From: Mesodorylaimus sp. YZB2_4
Taxonomy: Eukaryota; Nematoda; Enoplea; Dorylaimida; Dorylaimidae
NCBI GenBank assembly: GCA_030248295.1
Contig: JASANH010001297.1
Span: 248,001 to 312,000, forward strand
Length of the DNA: 64,000 nucleotides
Direction of reading: 5' to 3'
Numbering within the stretch: the stretch's first letter is position 1; each line of letters opens with the position of its first letter. A program made the position numbers and the translations under genes. This document shows, in pieces, positions 1 to 10,466 of this stretch. Below the pieces are notes generated by a model. The model saw nothing but the letters and a program-made list of their open reading frames with translations, was not told where the DNA came from and did no database searches.

Positions 1-111
1 ATTTTGAAAACAGTGCTTATGTTGCAGTATTGTGTATTGTACCAGTACAAAGTGCCAGGCGTGTGCCATGTCTTACCTAACGATTTGAAGCCCATATTAA
101 ATATCTTATAA
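1..111 (+). CDS. Possible 3' end of an unrecognised gene, cut by the window edge
   Basis: Frame 1 is open from base 1 for 36 codons to a TAA at 109-111, and an AATAAA signal follows at about 116-121, as expected at the end of a transcript. The residues (ending KPILNIL) match no family I recognise. An open stretch this short can arise by chance, so the poly(A) signal is the only real support. Confidence 0.25.
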   Translation: MLKTVLMLQYCVLYQYKVPGVCHVLPNDLKPILNIL

Positions 112-1414
112 TCAATAAAATATTTGTCTTGATATTATCCCTCCGCAGTTTGCAGAATATGAGTAGAAATCTTCTTGAAGTAATAAGAATGCGCTGCTGT
201 GGCTGTTCGATAAAAAAGAAAAGGGACCCTGTAAAAATCAGTTTGAAGTACAAAAAGGTTACAAACGGCTCTGTTTTTCTTTCATGCCGAGAAAATAAAA
301 TACCGATGAATAAAGTTGCTTCTCTGCTGTCACCGCTTATTCTGATCCACCATTTTGTATAGGGTACACACACAATTCACAGCGCGTGAAATAACTTTTT
401 TACGCCCATCAGTTGTTTTTGCGAATCCACGCTGTAGTCAAAAAATTTAGGAATAGGAAGACAGTATTTAAACCATGAGCTCCGAGCGGGAGTAGAACCC
501 GCACCACTGAAATTTCTGGTCCCTCATACTGTTTTACTGATCAGAACCCGACTGTGTGTACTTGGGTGCGCGCTCGATACCATCGCTGGACTAATGTGTC
601 TGGCAGTTATAGGCTAGGTCGGCTGTGTTAGAGGGGAGGTTTTGGGGTGGGGGCGGGAAGAGGGGAAGGGAAAAGGGAAAAGGGGGAAGGAAGAGAGATT
701 GAATCAGATCGCCTAAGTCTGATCTGATCGCGTGTGAGACAGGTCAGGTTTGGATCGAGTGGAGTGAGTGAGCTGTATGACTGTTTACATACAGCACTCT
801 AGGCTGGCTGGACAATGGGCCTGTGATTGGAGGCCAGGTCTTGGTCGCAAATCGCAGGCCAATTTGACCCGCGATACAATTTGATCGCTTTTGCTTCCTT
901 CCTGCTGGACCTGGTGTGAGGAGGGGAGGTTTTCGAGAGGAAGGGCTCAATGTCCTGGCCGGCGCAACACGGGGGGGGGGGCGGGTTCACCCCCTCCCCT
1001 ACCCCTTTACCCCCTTATAATTACTTCCGCCATGACAATCGGTTTAGTGAGTACTTTCGATGGAGCCTACAAAGAAGGGGTCAAAAAAGTCGACTGGCCA
1101 AGCATATTCCGTATGGGTCGAGTCTCTCAGAAACTCTGTCTGAAACAGTCGACGGCGTGTGAGGGCAGCTCATGCGCACTATTTTTATTCTTTTCTTATT
1201 CGCAATCGATGAGTGCGTATTCGAAACCAGATAGCGGCGGTGCCTAGACTTTAGCGTGACAGAAATGCATTTTATTTGTCAATATTTGAATATCGTTAAA
1301 GTTGAGCATGAAATTCGACAATTCCACAAATAAAACCCGAATCAGTTCTCCTAGCAATTAGAAAACTCAATTTTGTTATGTATTCATCTTTGACATCCAA
1401 CAATACAGCGGGTT
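112..1414. repeat. Repeat region with copy 1 of GC-rich family R1
   Basis: About 600-985 is a reverse-orientation copy of a dispersed GC-rich element seen again at 43090-43400 and 59840-60160. All copies share a stretch with a fragment such as GTAAACAGTCA, a run of ACTCACTC, and a poly-G or poly-C tract at one end (here about 970-980). At about 480-510 the minus strand carries a box-B-like GGTTCTACTCCC followed by the tail of the SINE family described below. I see no gene in the rest. Confidence 0.55.
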
Positions 1415-1679
1415 TTATCCTCGGGCCACCCCTATCAGAGCAGCACCAAAGACCAGACCAAGATGTAATCCGAACTTTGTAGCACTGCTGTCATTGAAAC
1501 TTTTTATGTACGCATCACAGAATGGCGTATCAAGTTGCGTTTTCCTCTCCACCGCGATCTCCTCGAAAAACCCCAGCAGCGCATTTAAATAGTCCACGTC
1601 CTTGGCCGAGATGGTCAGGTAGTTCAATCCGCGCTCAATCACATTCTCGACTCTGCACTTTATGGGACATCCAGTTTCC
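1415..1679 (-). pseudogene. Isolated last exon of a cysteine-rich, GPI-anchor-like protein (paralogue of 16222-18976)
   Basis: Reading leftward from an acceptor (GTGTCAG at 1680-1686), this 265-base exon encodes about 88 residues. They align with the last exon of the gene at 16222-18976: both contain GCPIKC near the start, then a G-x-x-Y, IS-x-x-D, LNAL, FF-x-EIAV, TP-x-CDAYI series. Both end in a hydrophobic tail of about 20 residues with no charged residues after it, the usual look of a GPI-attachment signal. The acceptor has the same phase in both copies. I could not find matching upstream exons between 1680 and 8000 on the minus strand, so this may be a partial duplicate, or its 5' exons may have been lost among the transposons inserted there. 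Family identity is clear; whether it is expressed is unknown. Confidence 0.6.
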
Positions 1680-1686
1680 CTGACAC

Positions 1687-3289
1687 AACAAAAATTTGTA
1701 CCCACAACCTTTATACGAGTACACTTTTTATGGCCGACATTTAGAAATCTGTGTTTCTCGCCTTCAATGTGTGTCTGTTCTAGTTTTTAAAGGTCATAAA
1801 GGGTCATTTTTGGTGAAAAAATTATAACTTCCTTAGTTTTAGGTTAAGAACAACTTTTTAAATACAGAAATGACTGCTACAAGGAATCTCAAACTTTTTT
1901 CGAAATCTGCCTAGCTTTAACCGTTTATGGGATATTCCTAAAAGCCTATTCGTGATCAGCTGTGGTCAGGCACATAATAGGGGGTACAGTTATGAGGGAG
2001 CCCAAAAGCACCAGTCGACTCACGGTTAGAATTTTCAGGGTATCTGCTAGGCTGTTTAGTGTAAAAAGCTGCTTCGTTCCCAGTGTAACTAAAAACTTTT
2101 CAGTCTGCTCAGATTTTTTACGTGAACTCATCTCAGTATTATGCCAGCACTCGTTTAGAGTCGTATTTAGCGTATCGTCTTCAAGCAGCCCTCCGCCAGG
2201 TCAGAGATTGGGTTCTAAAACTCAAACCCATTTCTTGGTTTTTTGGTTAGGTTGGGTCGGATTTTTAGATAGGATGGTTTTGGGTTGTGGAGGGTTACCT
2301 TTTTTCGAGCCTGACCCAAAAAAATCGCTTTTCTAATTGGGGCCAGCCTTATTATTCAGGGTGAGCATGTGTGGTCGGCCTTTCTATGTAGCTACTGCGA
2401 TATGTTCTTTTTGGTTTCGAATCGACAGATCCTGGTGCATAAGTCGAGGGGGAGGGGTAATTTAGTTTAGGAGATCATCACCGCGACCGAGCCGCCTCGA
2501 TGAAGTGGCGTTGAAACGCGTGTGTCACAGTTTGCTTGGCAGACCTGGAAACTGGTCGGCCGCGAGTTCAACTCTGGCCGTCTGAGAACTTTATGAAGTT
2601 GTGCCTGCGCCTTGCACGCCTGGCGGTGGGTGACTCACCCTTCATACCTCAGGGGTCGAGAAACTAGCTGCTTCCGTTATTCCAAGTTGCCGCGAAATTT
2701 TGGAATAAATAAATTTAAACTTTTCTCCCTGAAAAAGTTACTGGGGGAGAGGCTGATAGATAGAAACAGATTCAACTTACTACATGCAGAATAAATGTGA
2801 ACGTATCACTATTGACCTGTACACCAATTCTTCGATGCAGCTCCCTCGACCACCTGACTGCACCAACAATTTTTTCTTTACAAGACAATTTTGCAAAAGC
2901 GTCATGTGAGACTGTTTCCTGAAACGCTTCGATGCCAACTTGTACTTGCTCCCTGCATTTGAGGAAACCGTCATAAATAAGCAATATAAGCATAAAAAGA
3001 ATAAGCACCTCAATACCTGGACAAATGCGGCAAGCAAGCCATCACTTCCTGCGTATAAGTTGGTGGGCTGGTAGTGGTCCAAGCAGCTTTTGTTATAATT
3101 TGACTTGGACCGTCGTCTGCCTAAATTTGATAGCTGTGGTAATTACACTAAATGTATTACCCATCAGGCGCTCCTCAAAATTACCGGATTTCCCACCAAA
3201 ATTCGCGAAGTTGCAGGTTCAGAAGCAGGCAAATCAGCAGCAGCCGTGTTTTCCTAAATAAGACAGGCTACAGACAGGTAAATGGAATA
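1687..3289. other. No confident gene; possible minus-strand exon at about 2785-2953
   Basis: Most of this stretch shows no coding signal. At about 2785-2953 on the minus strand an open reading frame starts after an acceptor-like TGCAG and ends near a donor-like GTAAGT (about 2778-2783). I do not recognise the residues, and they do not align convincingly with the cysteine-rich family next to it. About 2540-2590 contains a box-B-like GAGTTCAACTC on the plus strand, probably a decayed tRNA-derived SINE. Confidence 0.3.
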
Positions 3290-4260
3290 TCATTCTAACC
3301 TCACAGCACACTTGCCTGAACGCTTTAAATGTTTTCCATTAACTTTGACAGTCAGATCAATTTGACGAAAGGGATCGTGAAGTCGATAGACACCTTTTTC
3401 TAGAATTTCCGTGATGATATAATACTGACCAGATGCGGATGGGAAATAACGAGATTGAATTCGATCTCCTTGACGCCGGTTACGACTGGCATTAAACTTC
3501 AACACCTTAAAAAGACGATTTCAAGAGCGAGGAAGTGAACAACGCGTCAATATTACCTTGTCTCCCACGGCAAACAGGTTTAAGGGTCTATGCTTCAGGG
3601 CGTAAGTTTCTTTCTGTTTCTTTTGCGCCTTGTTCAGATTGGCCAACCCTTCTTCTCTGCACGACACCAACATCGACGAAACTGCATCGATACGTTGTGC
3701 TACGGCCTTCTCGTAGTCTCCAGCGGAAGAAATAGCAAGTTCATCTGCGATATGATCGAGCTCGACTGGCAACCGGGCTCGACAGCCAAACGTCATTTCG
3801 AATGGGGTCTTCTTAGTTGAATTCTACAAAGTGGGTATCCTGTATTCTGCCAACGAAGAAACCATGTACCTGACATCTTTGACATCTTTCGAAAAGCCTG
3901 GCCACCAAAACCGTTCGGCTATTTTCCTATGAACTGGCAAAATTTTGAGCGTTTACAAATATCGAAAATTAAAAATTAAGAAATTTACCCTTGTGTCGCC
4001 TTTTCTCCGAAATGGCCGCCGCCAACAACGCCACAGTGAACTTATCTGAGTATGGCTTCTTTTTCGACATTTCCCGTGATTACTCTCTGAGCGTTTTCTG
4101 CTCGTTTGACAGGGTCATTTAGATACATCGCTAAAGCAGCCACTGTTGCCAGAAATTCACCGCATTCTATTAGCTAGTAATTTCTTACCATCACGCAGAT
4201 GATACAGTTGACCATTTTTCAAAATAAACGATTTCGTTGCAGTTCTCCGCAAAATCCTTT
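3290..4260 (-). pseudogene. Degraded integrase-like gene of Ty3/gypsy type, split by very short introns
   Basis: On the minus strand, pieces of a retroelement integrase appear in the correct order. First comes the strand preceding the zinc finger (about 4189-4260, with LYHLRDG). Next is the HHCC zinc-binding N terminus (3989-4142, with GGGHFGEKAT, then 3870-3933, with RFWWPGF). The post-catalytic region follows (3557-3823, with KTPFEMTFG) and then the C-terminal domain (3290-3505). Pieces are separated by 46- to 55-base gaps bounded by GT and AG; removing the 51-base gap 3506-3556 restores frame exactly. Two things show decay. A TAA interrupts the frame inside 3989-4142, just before the first zinc-binding His. 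The whole catalytic D,D-35-E core (about 130 residues) is missing between 3823 and 3870. Either a decayed retrotransposon or a derived host gene that lost its core. Confidence 0.6.
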
Positions 4261-6243
4261 TTTGTTATCGGTGTCACAAGATGACGGATATGACCCTTCC
4301 GCTAAATACAAGCAGTACGCCTTGTATTTATGGATATCCGTGGCTGAAAATTCAACAATATGTACACTTCAAAAACGAGAATTTACCCATTTAACCAGGG
4401 AGACACCTTCGCGCAGGGCCCGGACACGTTCATCCTACTTGGACGTGTCCACAGACACGCACAGGTTCGGTCTTCATGTCCGCCCAAGACACATTGGCGC
4501 CCAGACAGTTTGACGTCTGCCACCGGCATGCATCCCGTATTGACTCTAGTCGATGGCAGGATAGGGCTAACTAAGAAGCCCCCTAGCCCTCGGATAAAGG
4601 GCCAAAAATCGACCTTCCCCCAGACAAACCAGGATGGGTAAAAAAAATCACTGTGACTGAAGACACTAGCTGCCGTAATGCCCAGTGCCTTTGGTTGACA
4701 CCGGATCGAATCAGGTTGAGCCCGATCCGACCCGACCCGACCCGACCTGACCCGAAATTCCCTGATGCGGGGTCGGGTTGACCCAAATTTTATTTAAGCC
4801 ACTGAAGCTCGTTGGGATAAAAACCTAGCACAAATCCTCAGAACATGTGCTGACTTTGCTGTAAAGGTGACTATGTGAACATATTTCGATGTAGACGTCT
4901 CATTATACGCACCCGAAGTTTTATCTTTTGTTATTCCCTAGTAATCCTTACAAAGCAGCATTCCTTCGTATCTGTGCCCAAAATAGTGCTCAAATAATAG
5001 ACCTTTTCAGCCTGCGTCAAAAGCTTCTAATTTGAAATTCCCGCTTGGCTGCTTCTAACAATGAAACAAGGATCCAGCAGATCTGTGCGCGATCTTATGC
5101 AAATTAAGCCTGACGTGACACAGAAATGTATTTATAACTAAAGTTATCGACGATGAAAGCATGAAGAAAAATTAACTTAGTCTCGTTAGAAAATGAATTT
5201 TCGAATTCCACTCGCCCGTGATGATCTCACTCATTCATTATTTTCGAGAAATTGTGTTACGACAGACCCAAAACTTTAAGACCAGCTAATGCACAGAGTG
5301 GAGCCAGGGCAGGATGACTGGTCTACTGGGGCGCAAGGAAAGGAGAGGTGGCCTGCACTGCACAGTGTATGATCACTCGCAAACAGCTGCTTGCCGATGT
5401 CAGAATCAAATCCAACATGATTCCGTGCTGTGTACTGCTGCTGTTCAGACAGGCTCCCCACAGGCAGCTGTGCTGTTCCACACGAGCAACCTGACTATGC
5501 TAAAGCTGTAGCGCTACGAGTAAAGCGATATCGCTCATCGTTAGATGCCTAAACCTCGAGAAACACTCTAAACAATCCTTCCTCCTTTTCTTCCAACTTT
5601 ATGTTCATGCTCATGGTTTATCATATCAGTGATGACACGCTCGAGGATGAAGGGACACATGACACAGAATGATTTACTGCACCTCGCCGCGGCTCGAATT
5701 TTACCCACTATAAGCATGTGCGCGCATAGCCCGAGAGTTGGACACTCCTAGCCCACTAGTGGACCACAAGCACAGGATTACAGGACCGTCTGCTCGTTGG
5801 CAGTATCAGTCGTCCTGTTCATAGTCACGCAGAAAACGCAGCTTCTGCTCAGACATTTTCCCTAAACCGTGCTTGCGCTTAGCAGTGGCCGAGTTGACCA
5901 GCCCTCCCAGGGGCCATCCATAAAGGTCGAACGCACAAAATCTCGATTTTTTGACCCCCCCCCCCCCCTGACCGCATGCCGACCATTTATCGCGAGCCCC
6001 CCTCAAAACTGGTCGACCACTTCAGCCATACCCCCCTTCCAAACGCAGTTTTGTGAAATGTTTCGTCTCATGCTCTCCAGAGCTCGACAAGATGCCATCT
6101 CCTTCGAAGACAAATCGTTTTTGATTTATGGAGCGGATTTCTATTTTGTAAAAGCCTCCACAAACTTTTCCCCATATTTTTTAAAAGTTTTGCCGGTTGG
6201 GCCGCGCCGGCTCAGTCCTCTACGGGACTTCTAATCATATTAG
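4261..6243. repeat. Intergenic repeats: CCCGA microsatellite, MITE-B fragment, SINE-like S2 copy
   Basis: No gene is visible. About 4715-4755 holds a short CCCGA tandem run, a motif seen again near 57660-57720. About 5003-5235 is a truncated, reverse-oriented copy of MITE family B (see 19236-19592). About 5590-5715 resembles 17757-17935, both showing a minus-strand tRNA-like segment next to a shared TCATG-rich block. A run of 13 C lies at about 5957-5969. Confidence 0.45.
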
Positions 6244-6251
6244 GTGGCCAG

Positions 6252-7120
6252 TAGTGTTGATATCGTTAGCGAAAAAAGATATCGTTTATCGTTACAGTTA
6301 ACGATATCCTACCAAAAAGATATCGTTACCATTAATCGTTAACGCGTTCTAAAAAATATCGTTAACGCGTTAAATATCGTTTTTTTATTATCAACCCAGC
6401 ATTGACACTCACACTTTCTGTCTGCGGATGCGGAAAAATCCCCCCCCCCCCCCGTACCAGACATCTCATGCTACAGTCGAGTCCGCTTAGTATCACCAGC
6501 TCCGGACGGGAAGAAAATGTGACAATATCCGTGACTGAAACCTAAGTACACTCTAAAATGGCCAAAATTTTACTTTTTTGCGTTTTATCGCCATCGTATC
6601 ATTTTCATATATCCCTCGCGTTTTAAAAGACGAAACGCTTTTTCAAAAGTTTTTGTAACCAAAGAAATCCAAAATATGAGGATCAGTCAGATCAAAGCTG
6701 GAGCATAAAGGTGCCATGCGCCTTCATGCAAGCGTTTTCTCGAGAGAAATCCTAATTTTTGACGATTTTGCATTTGTTTCAGACTGAAAGTAGTGAGCTG
6801 AAAAGGACTGAAAGGAGAAATTCGGGACTTTGAAAACCTGTGATAATAACCGGACTGTGACATTATCCGGTGTGACTATAAGTGGACTCGACTGTATACT
6901 GCTGTAAGCGAAAAAAGGTGGGAACAAGGGCAGATTTTAAATTTGACGCTGCAGTAGTGTATGCACAAATAATGCGTTATTCGACACAAAAAGACACCGT
7001 TACCGTTATAACGCGTTCTCTGCAAAAAGATATCTTTATCGTTACCGTTAACAACCTTAGCCAAAAACGATGTCGTTAACGAGTTAATATCGTTAATAGC
7101 GTTAACGCTTAACAACACTA
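6252..7120. mobile_element. Non-autonomous hAT-type element with perfect 8-bp target duplication
   Basis: The element begins TAGTGTTGATATCGTTA and ends with the inverted counterpart TTAACAACACTA. It is flanked on both sides by the same eight bases, GTGGCCAG (6244-6251 and 7121-7128). Eight-base duplications and TAGTGTTG/CAGTGTTG-type ends are typical of hAT transposons. The inner arms are rich in TTAACG/CGTTAA words that fold on each other. No transposase is encoded. A second transposon (6474-6894) sits inside it, so the hAT element is the older insertion. Confidence 0.85.
6474..6894. mobile_element. Tigger/pogo-type MITE nested inside the hAT element
   Basis: A 421-base element starts CAGTCGAGTCCGCTTA and ends with the inverted repeat of about 24 bases ending GGACTCGACTG. 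It is bracketed by TA dinucleotides (6472-6473 and 6895-6896), the target duplication of Tc1/mariner-type elements. The CAGTCGA-type end is characteristic of the pogo/Tigger branch. It has no coding capacity and would depend on a transposase elsewhere. Confidence 0.8.
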
Positions 7121-7128
7121 GTGGCCAG

Positions 7129-7398
7129 CAGTCATAAGATGATAAGCGCGGCTGTGAGGGATAGGTTGGGATCCCGATCCTAATCCTGACATTGAGGCAT
7201 CGGGATTCTGCTAATAATTATGATATGCATAAGCATGGCAGGTGCACTCTGATCCATCATATTTGCAATGAAGCAGTAGCGATGAAGAGCCAAACGCAAC
7301 ATCAGCTCAAATCGACAATGATAGCAACACTGATTTTACTTAGCCTAGGCTTACCTTGCTGGACGCGTATCGAAACTGCGAATGTACCGTATTTCCTC
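7129..7398. other. Spacer, nothing recognised
   Basis: Unique-looking sequence between the hAT element and the tandem array. Short open frames only; no splice-bounded exon and no repeat relationship were noticed. Confidence 0.4.
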
Positions 7399-7845
7399 GA
7401 AATCCTCCCCCCTCTGTTATTCTCCCCTGTCTAGACCCCGATTGAACTTTATTCTCCCCCTCTAGAAATCCTCCCCCCTCTGTTATTCTCCCCTGTCTAG
7501 ACCCCGATTGAACTTTATTCTCCCCCATCTAGAAATCCTCCCCCTCTGTTATTCTCCCCTGTCTAGACCCCGATTGAACTTTATTCTCCCCCATCTAGAA
7601 ATCCTCCCCCTCTGTTATTCTCCCCTGTCTAGACCCCGATTGAACTTTATTCTCCCCCTCTAGAAATCCTTCCCCTCTGTTATTCTCCCCTGTCTAGACC
7701 CCGATTGAACTTTATTCTCCCCTATCTAGAAATCCTCCCAATCTGTTATTCTCCCCTGTCTAGACCCTGATTGAACTTTATTCTCCCTCCATCTAGAAAT
7801 CCTCCCCCTCTGTTATTCTCCCCTGTCTAGACCCCGATTGAACTT
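7399..7845. repeat. 66-bp tandem repeat array, about 6.8 copies
   Basis: The unit runs from GAAATCCTCCCCC through TGTCTAGACCCCGATTGAAC to TTATTCTCCCCC and TCTA. Unit starts lie at 7399, 7465, 7532, 7598, 7663, 7729 and 7795, giving periods of 65-67. Copies are over 90% alike. Each unit contains a TCTAGA palindrome at the junction and is strongly pyrimidine-rich on the plus strand. It ends about 18 bases before the left LTR of the BEL/Pao element. Confidence 0.95.
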
Positions 7846-7863
7846 CCCAACCACAAAAAGAAA

Positions 7864-8071
7864 GAAACCCGAACTACCGATCTATGAGTGCTTTAATCTC
7901 AACACTAACACATACAGAGCAGCGGTGAAGGCATAGATGAAAGGAATGTGGGAAGAGAAAGGTGCAAGACCTATTGCTTGGGTTTGTAGCAAGCGAGAAG
8001 AGGATACGAAAGGTTCGTTTCCCAGAGAAAAAGTATGAGATGGAATTAGAAAATCGCTACAGTATGCGACA
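7864..8071 (-). repeat. 3' LTR of the BEL/Pao element
   Basis: This is the downstream LTR relative to the minus-strand coding direction. It is identical by eye to 15845-16052. The shared sequence starts at GAAACCCG on the plus strand and ends at GCGACA. On the internal side it is followed by a long pyrimidine-rich run on the sense strand and a short GGGAG, where a polypurine tract would be expected. Confidence 0.9.
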
Positions 8072-8162
8072 CTCCCAGGGAAAGGGAGAAAGGAAGGGAT
8101 AGGGGCAAGGCAGTCTGAAATGATGTAAGCCTTATAATGCAATAAACTATGGTATCACAAAT

Positions 8163-10466
8163 TCACGCTTTCACGTTTTCTGGTTCCAACTTCCAGGAAA
8201 ATTTTCGAACTGTGGAAAATCCAGGGCTTGAATGGGCTAACGCGACTGTGCTCTCCCTGATACGTGGTTGAACCAATTCCTGTGCGGGTTCAGGTGAAGA
8301 TATGGCAGAATCAGGAAGTCCGAGGGCACGTCGAATGAAAGGCCTGAACAGCGTCCACAGTAATCGCAATGTGACACAGAAGCAGCATAGACGGATCCAA
8401 GCGTAATCAACATTGCGCAAAAAGTAATCCATGAATCCCCATGGGGTATACCGGTCCAGGTTCCCCATGATCTTAGAGGCCTCACCATTGGGCGGTTGGT
8501 CGTTGGTGATATCAGCGAGTTTGTCAAGAATCCGCTTGTTGGAGTCAAGAACACTGAAAATGTCGTTGAGGCTTGATTGGGCCCTAATCTCGTCCAAGGT
8601 GTAAAGATTCAGTGGCTTATGAATCAGACGAGTGAAATTAGCCAGAAGGGGAAAATGATCCGTGAAAAGGGGGTGGGGAATGACAGTACCTGTGAAACGA
8701 CTTATTGTTCCCTTTGAGGCGGAATACAAATAAGCGACACCGTTGGCATCATGCAGGTGCATCTCCTCAGCCAGGTTGCATTCGGCGGGCGCGGACATCT
8801 TGTAAACGACTAAGGATTTGGGGTCCAGGAATCCATCAATTGTCTTCCCTCTTAGAGTCACATTCAAAGGAATCCACTGTGTGCATTGATCCCCCATTGG
8901 TCGTACCGTATACTCCTCTACAGGTACACATGGCCACACCTCCAGGAATTTGCCATTCAGACGAGCCATAATCGTGGAATCATTTAAAATATGCCTGGCG
9001 ATAAGCGTTGGTTCAGAATGAGCCAGGATCAAATCGATTTGCTGAAGCTTCTCGATGGCTCGGCAGACCTGATCAAAGGCGGCGTTTAAAGACTCAATGA
9101 GAAACAACTGTAATCGCTCCTCCAGTGCTTGCAGTCTTGCCGCCATGACGTCAGACTGGTCATTTCCCTTGAGACGATTGTACTCTCGTTCAATATCTGC
9201 CTTCTTGGCAAAGCGCTTCGATCGCCGGAGTTCGGCAATGTAGTGCACCGGAAGTCCTTGATCAGTCATTCTTCCTTTTCTTCCATCGCAAAGTTCGATG
9301 CTAGCTTCCTGTGCATCGTCCCAAGTGAGCGCGATTTCTTGGTCATCGCTTAAAAAACGGTTGCTCCATCGTTTCCCAGGAATGGTTTTCCAATGGATGT
9401 ACTCGCAGCTGGCCTCCTTGGTAGTGTCCCACAGGAGCGTGGATTTGTCTGGCAAGTAACAAACCTTCTTCTCGTATTCGCAGTCTGCAACGTTGCCCAA
9501 GTTACTTTCCATGCTTCCTCCGAACGTTTGGTAAACCGTCCCCTTGCTGAGGTAGCAGTTGGTGACCTCCTTGATCTTCCACTCGCAACAGTCCCAGGCG
9601 TTGCCAGACGCCCACTGATAATCGGCCTTGTTTTCTGTGTAGGATAATGTATCGCCTCCTAACAGTGGCCCCTCAGCACAGCGATGAGTTTGAACCATGG
9701 CGCGACAGTCGTGCTCAGACACCTCCAGTTCGACCTGTCGTGAGGTCTTTTCCCATCCAGCTTTCGCGAAATTGGTCCACGTTGAAAGAATGGTCTTGAT
9801 CTTTCGGCATCGATAGGCTGAACTTTCGTACTTGGCGATATTTCGCTTGTACAGAGTGAGGTTGATTCCAGTTACATCGGAGGTGATGCTCTTGCGAGGA
9901 AGTGTGGTGCACATCGGTGTGGTTGACAGGTCAAAAATCGCCTTGGCTTCCTCAGCCTCGCAAATTAAAGGATGCAGGGCCACGCTGGACTGTAGGGAAC
10001 AAGCCAAAAGGACAATTAGAAGGCCTGCCCTCCACGTGTTGGTTGATGGCGCCTTATTATGGAAATTGTTAGATGGTGGTAGAACATGGGCGGCCAATTG
10101 GTCAGTGCTGTTCAAGTCGTCCATGGCCTGCACGTGAATGCGCGCAGCTGCTCGTACAGCTGCTTGCCGCGTCGATCGTTGATTTGGAGGAGAGCCAGTA
10201 GTCGAGGTTGTTGCATTCTCTTTCCTAACCCCGTCCAGTGGCGAATCGAGAGGTTTTTCAGATCGCATGTCGTTGTGGCATTCCAGCGGGAATAGATGAG
10301 CGATGGCTCTTGTCAAGATCATTCCAGAAGCGACTTGTACTCTCGCAGAGCGGACCGCATTGTCCAAACTGGGAATAAGCTTAACAATTTTGGCTAACTT
10401 CCAGGTACCGCGTGGGCCATCGTTTTGAATCTGGACGATGTCCCCGACTTGAGGCTGGAACGAAAT
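8163..10466 (-). CDS. Envelope-like glycoprotein region, with the end of the pol C-terminal domain in front
   Basis: The frame is open on the minus strand from just after the TAG at 10467-10469 down to 8163; the first Met opens a 734-residue frame at 10367. The first about 60 codons belong to the DUF5641-type domain that closes BEL/Pao polyproteins. After a basic linker comes a hydrophobic segment at about residues 112-130 (counted from that Met). A cysteine-rich ectodomain with several N-glycosylation sequons follows, then a furin-type RRSKR at about 376-380, a heptad-rich helix, and a membrane segment at about 655-675. This order (signal, ectodomain, cleavage site, helix, anchor) is that of a class I-like viral fusion glycoprotein. 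I cannot assign the source virus family. Envelope capture by BEL/Pao elements is known in nematodes and insects. Confidence 0.75.
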   Translation of the reverse strand: MSFQPQVGDIVQIQNDGPRGTWKLAKIVKLIPSLDNAVRSARVQVASGMILTRAIAHLFPLECHNDMRSEKPLDSPLDGVRKENATTSTTGSPPNQRSTRQAAVRAAARIHVQAMDDLNSTDQLAAHVLPPSNNFHNKAPSTNTWRAGLLIVLLACSLQSSVALHPLICEAEEAKAIFDLSTTPMCTTLPRKSITSDVTGINLTLYKRNIAKYESSAYRCRKIKTILSTWTNFAKAGWEKTSRQVELEVSEHDCRAMVQTHRCAEGPLLGGDTLSYTENKADYQWASGNAWDCCEWKIKEVTNCYLSKGTVYQTFGGSMESNLGNVADCEYEKKVCYLPDKSTLLWDTTKEASCEYIHWKTIPGKRWSNRFLSDDQEIALTWDDAQEASIELCDGRKGRMTDQGLPVHYIAELRRSKRFAKKADIEREYNRLKGNDQSDVMAARLQALEERLQLFLIESLNAAFDQVCRAIEKLQQIDLILAHSEPTLIARHILNDSTIMARLNGKFLEVWPCVPVEEYTVRPMGDQCTQWIPLNVTLRGKTIDGFLDPKSLVVYKMSAPAECNLAEEMHLHDANGVAYLYSASKGTISRFTGTVIPHPLFTDHFPLLANFTRLIHKPLNLYTLDEIRAQSSLNDIFSVLDSNKRILDKLADITNDQPPNGEASKIMGNLDRYTPWGFMDYFLRNVDYAWIRLCCFCVTLRLLWTLFRPFIRRALGLPDSAISSPEPAQELVQPRIRESTVALAHSSPGFSTVRKFSWKLEPENVKA

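Noticed and set aside
2772-3082. A minus-strand hydrophobic small protein reading MLILFMLILLI.
   Set aside because: The hydrophobic start precedes an acceptor-like site and looks like pyrimidine-rich intron; only the later part might be an exon.
5869-6234. A 121-codon plus-strand open frame.
   Set aside because: It runs through a poly-C tract, which yields a run of prolines, and ends beside the hAT element; no domain or splice signal.
7399-7845. A CRISPR-like array because of regular 66-base spacing.
   Set aside because: The whole unit repeats, with no unique spacers, and the genome is eukaryotic.
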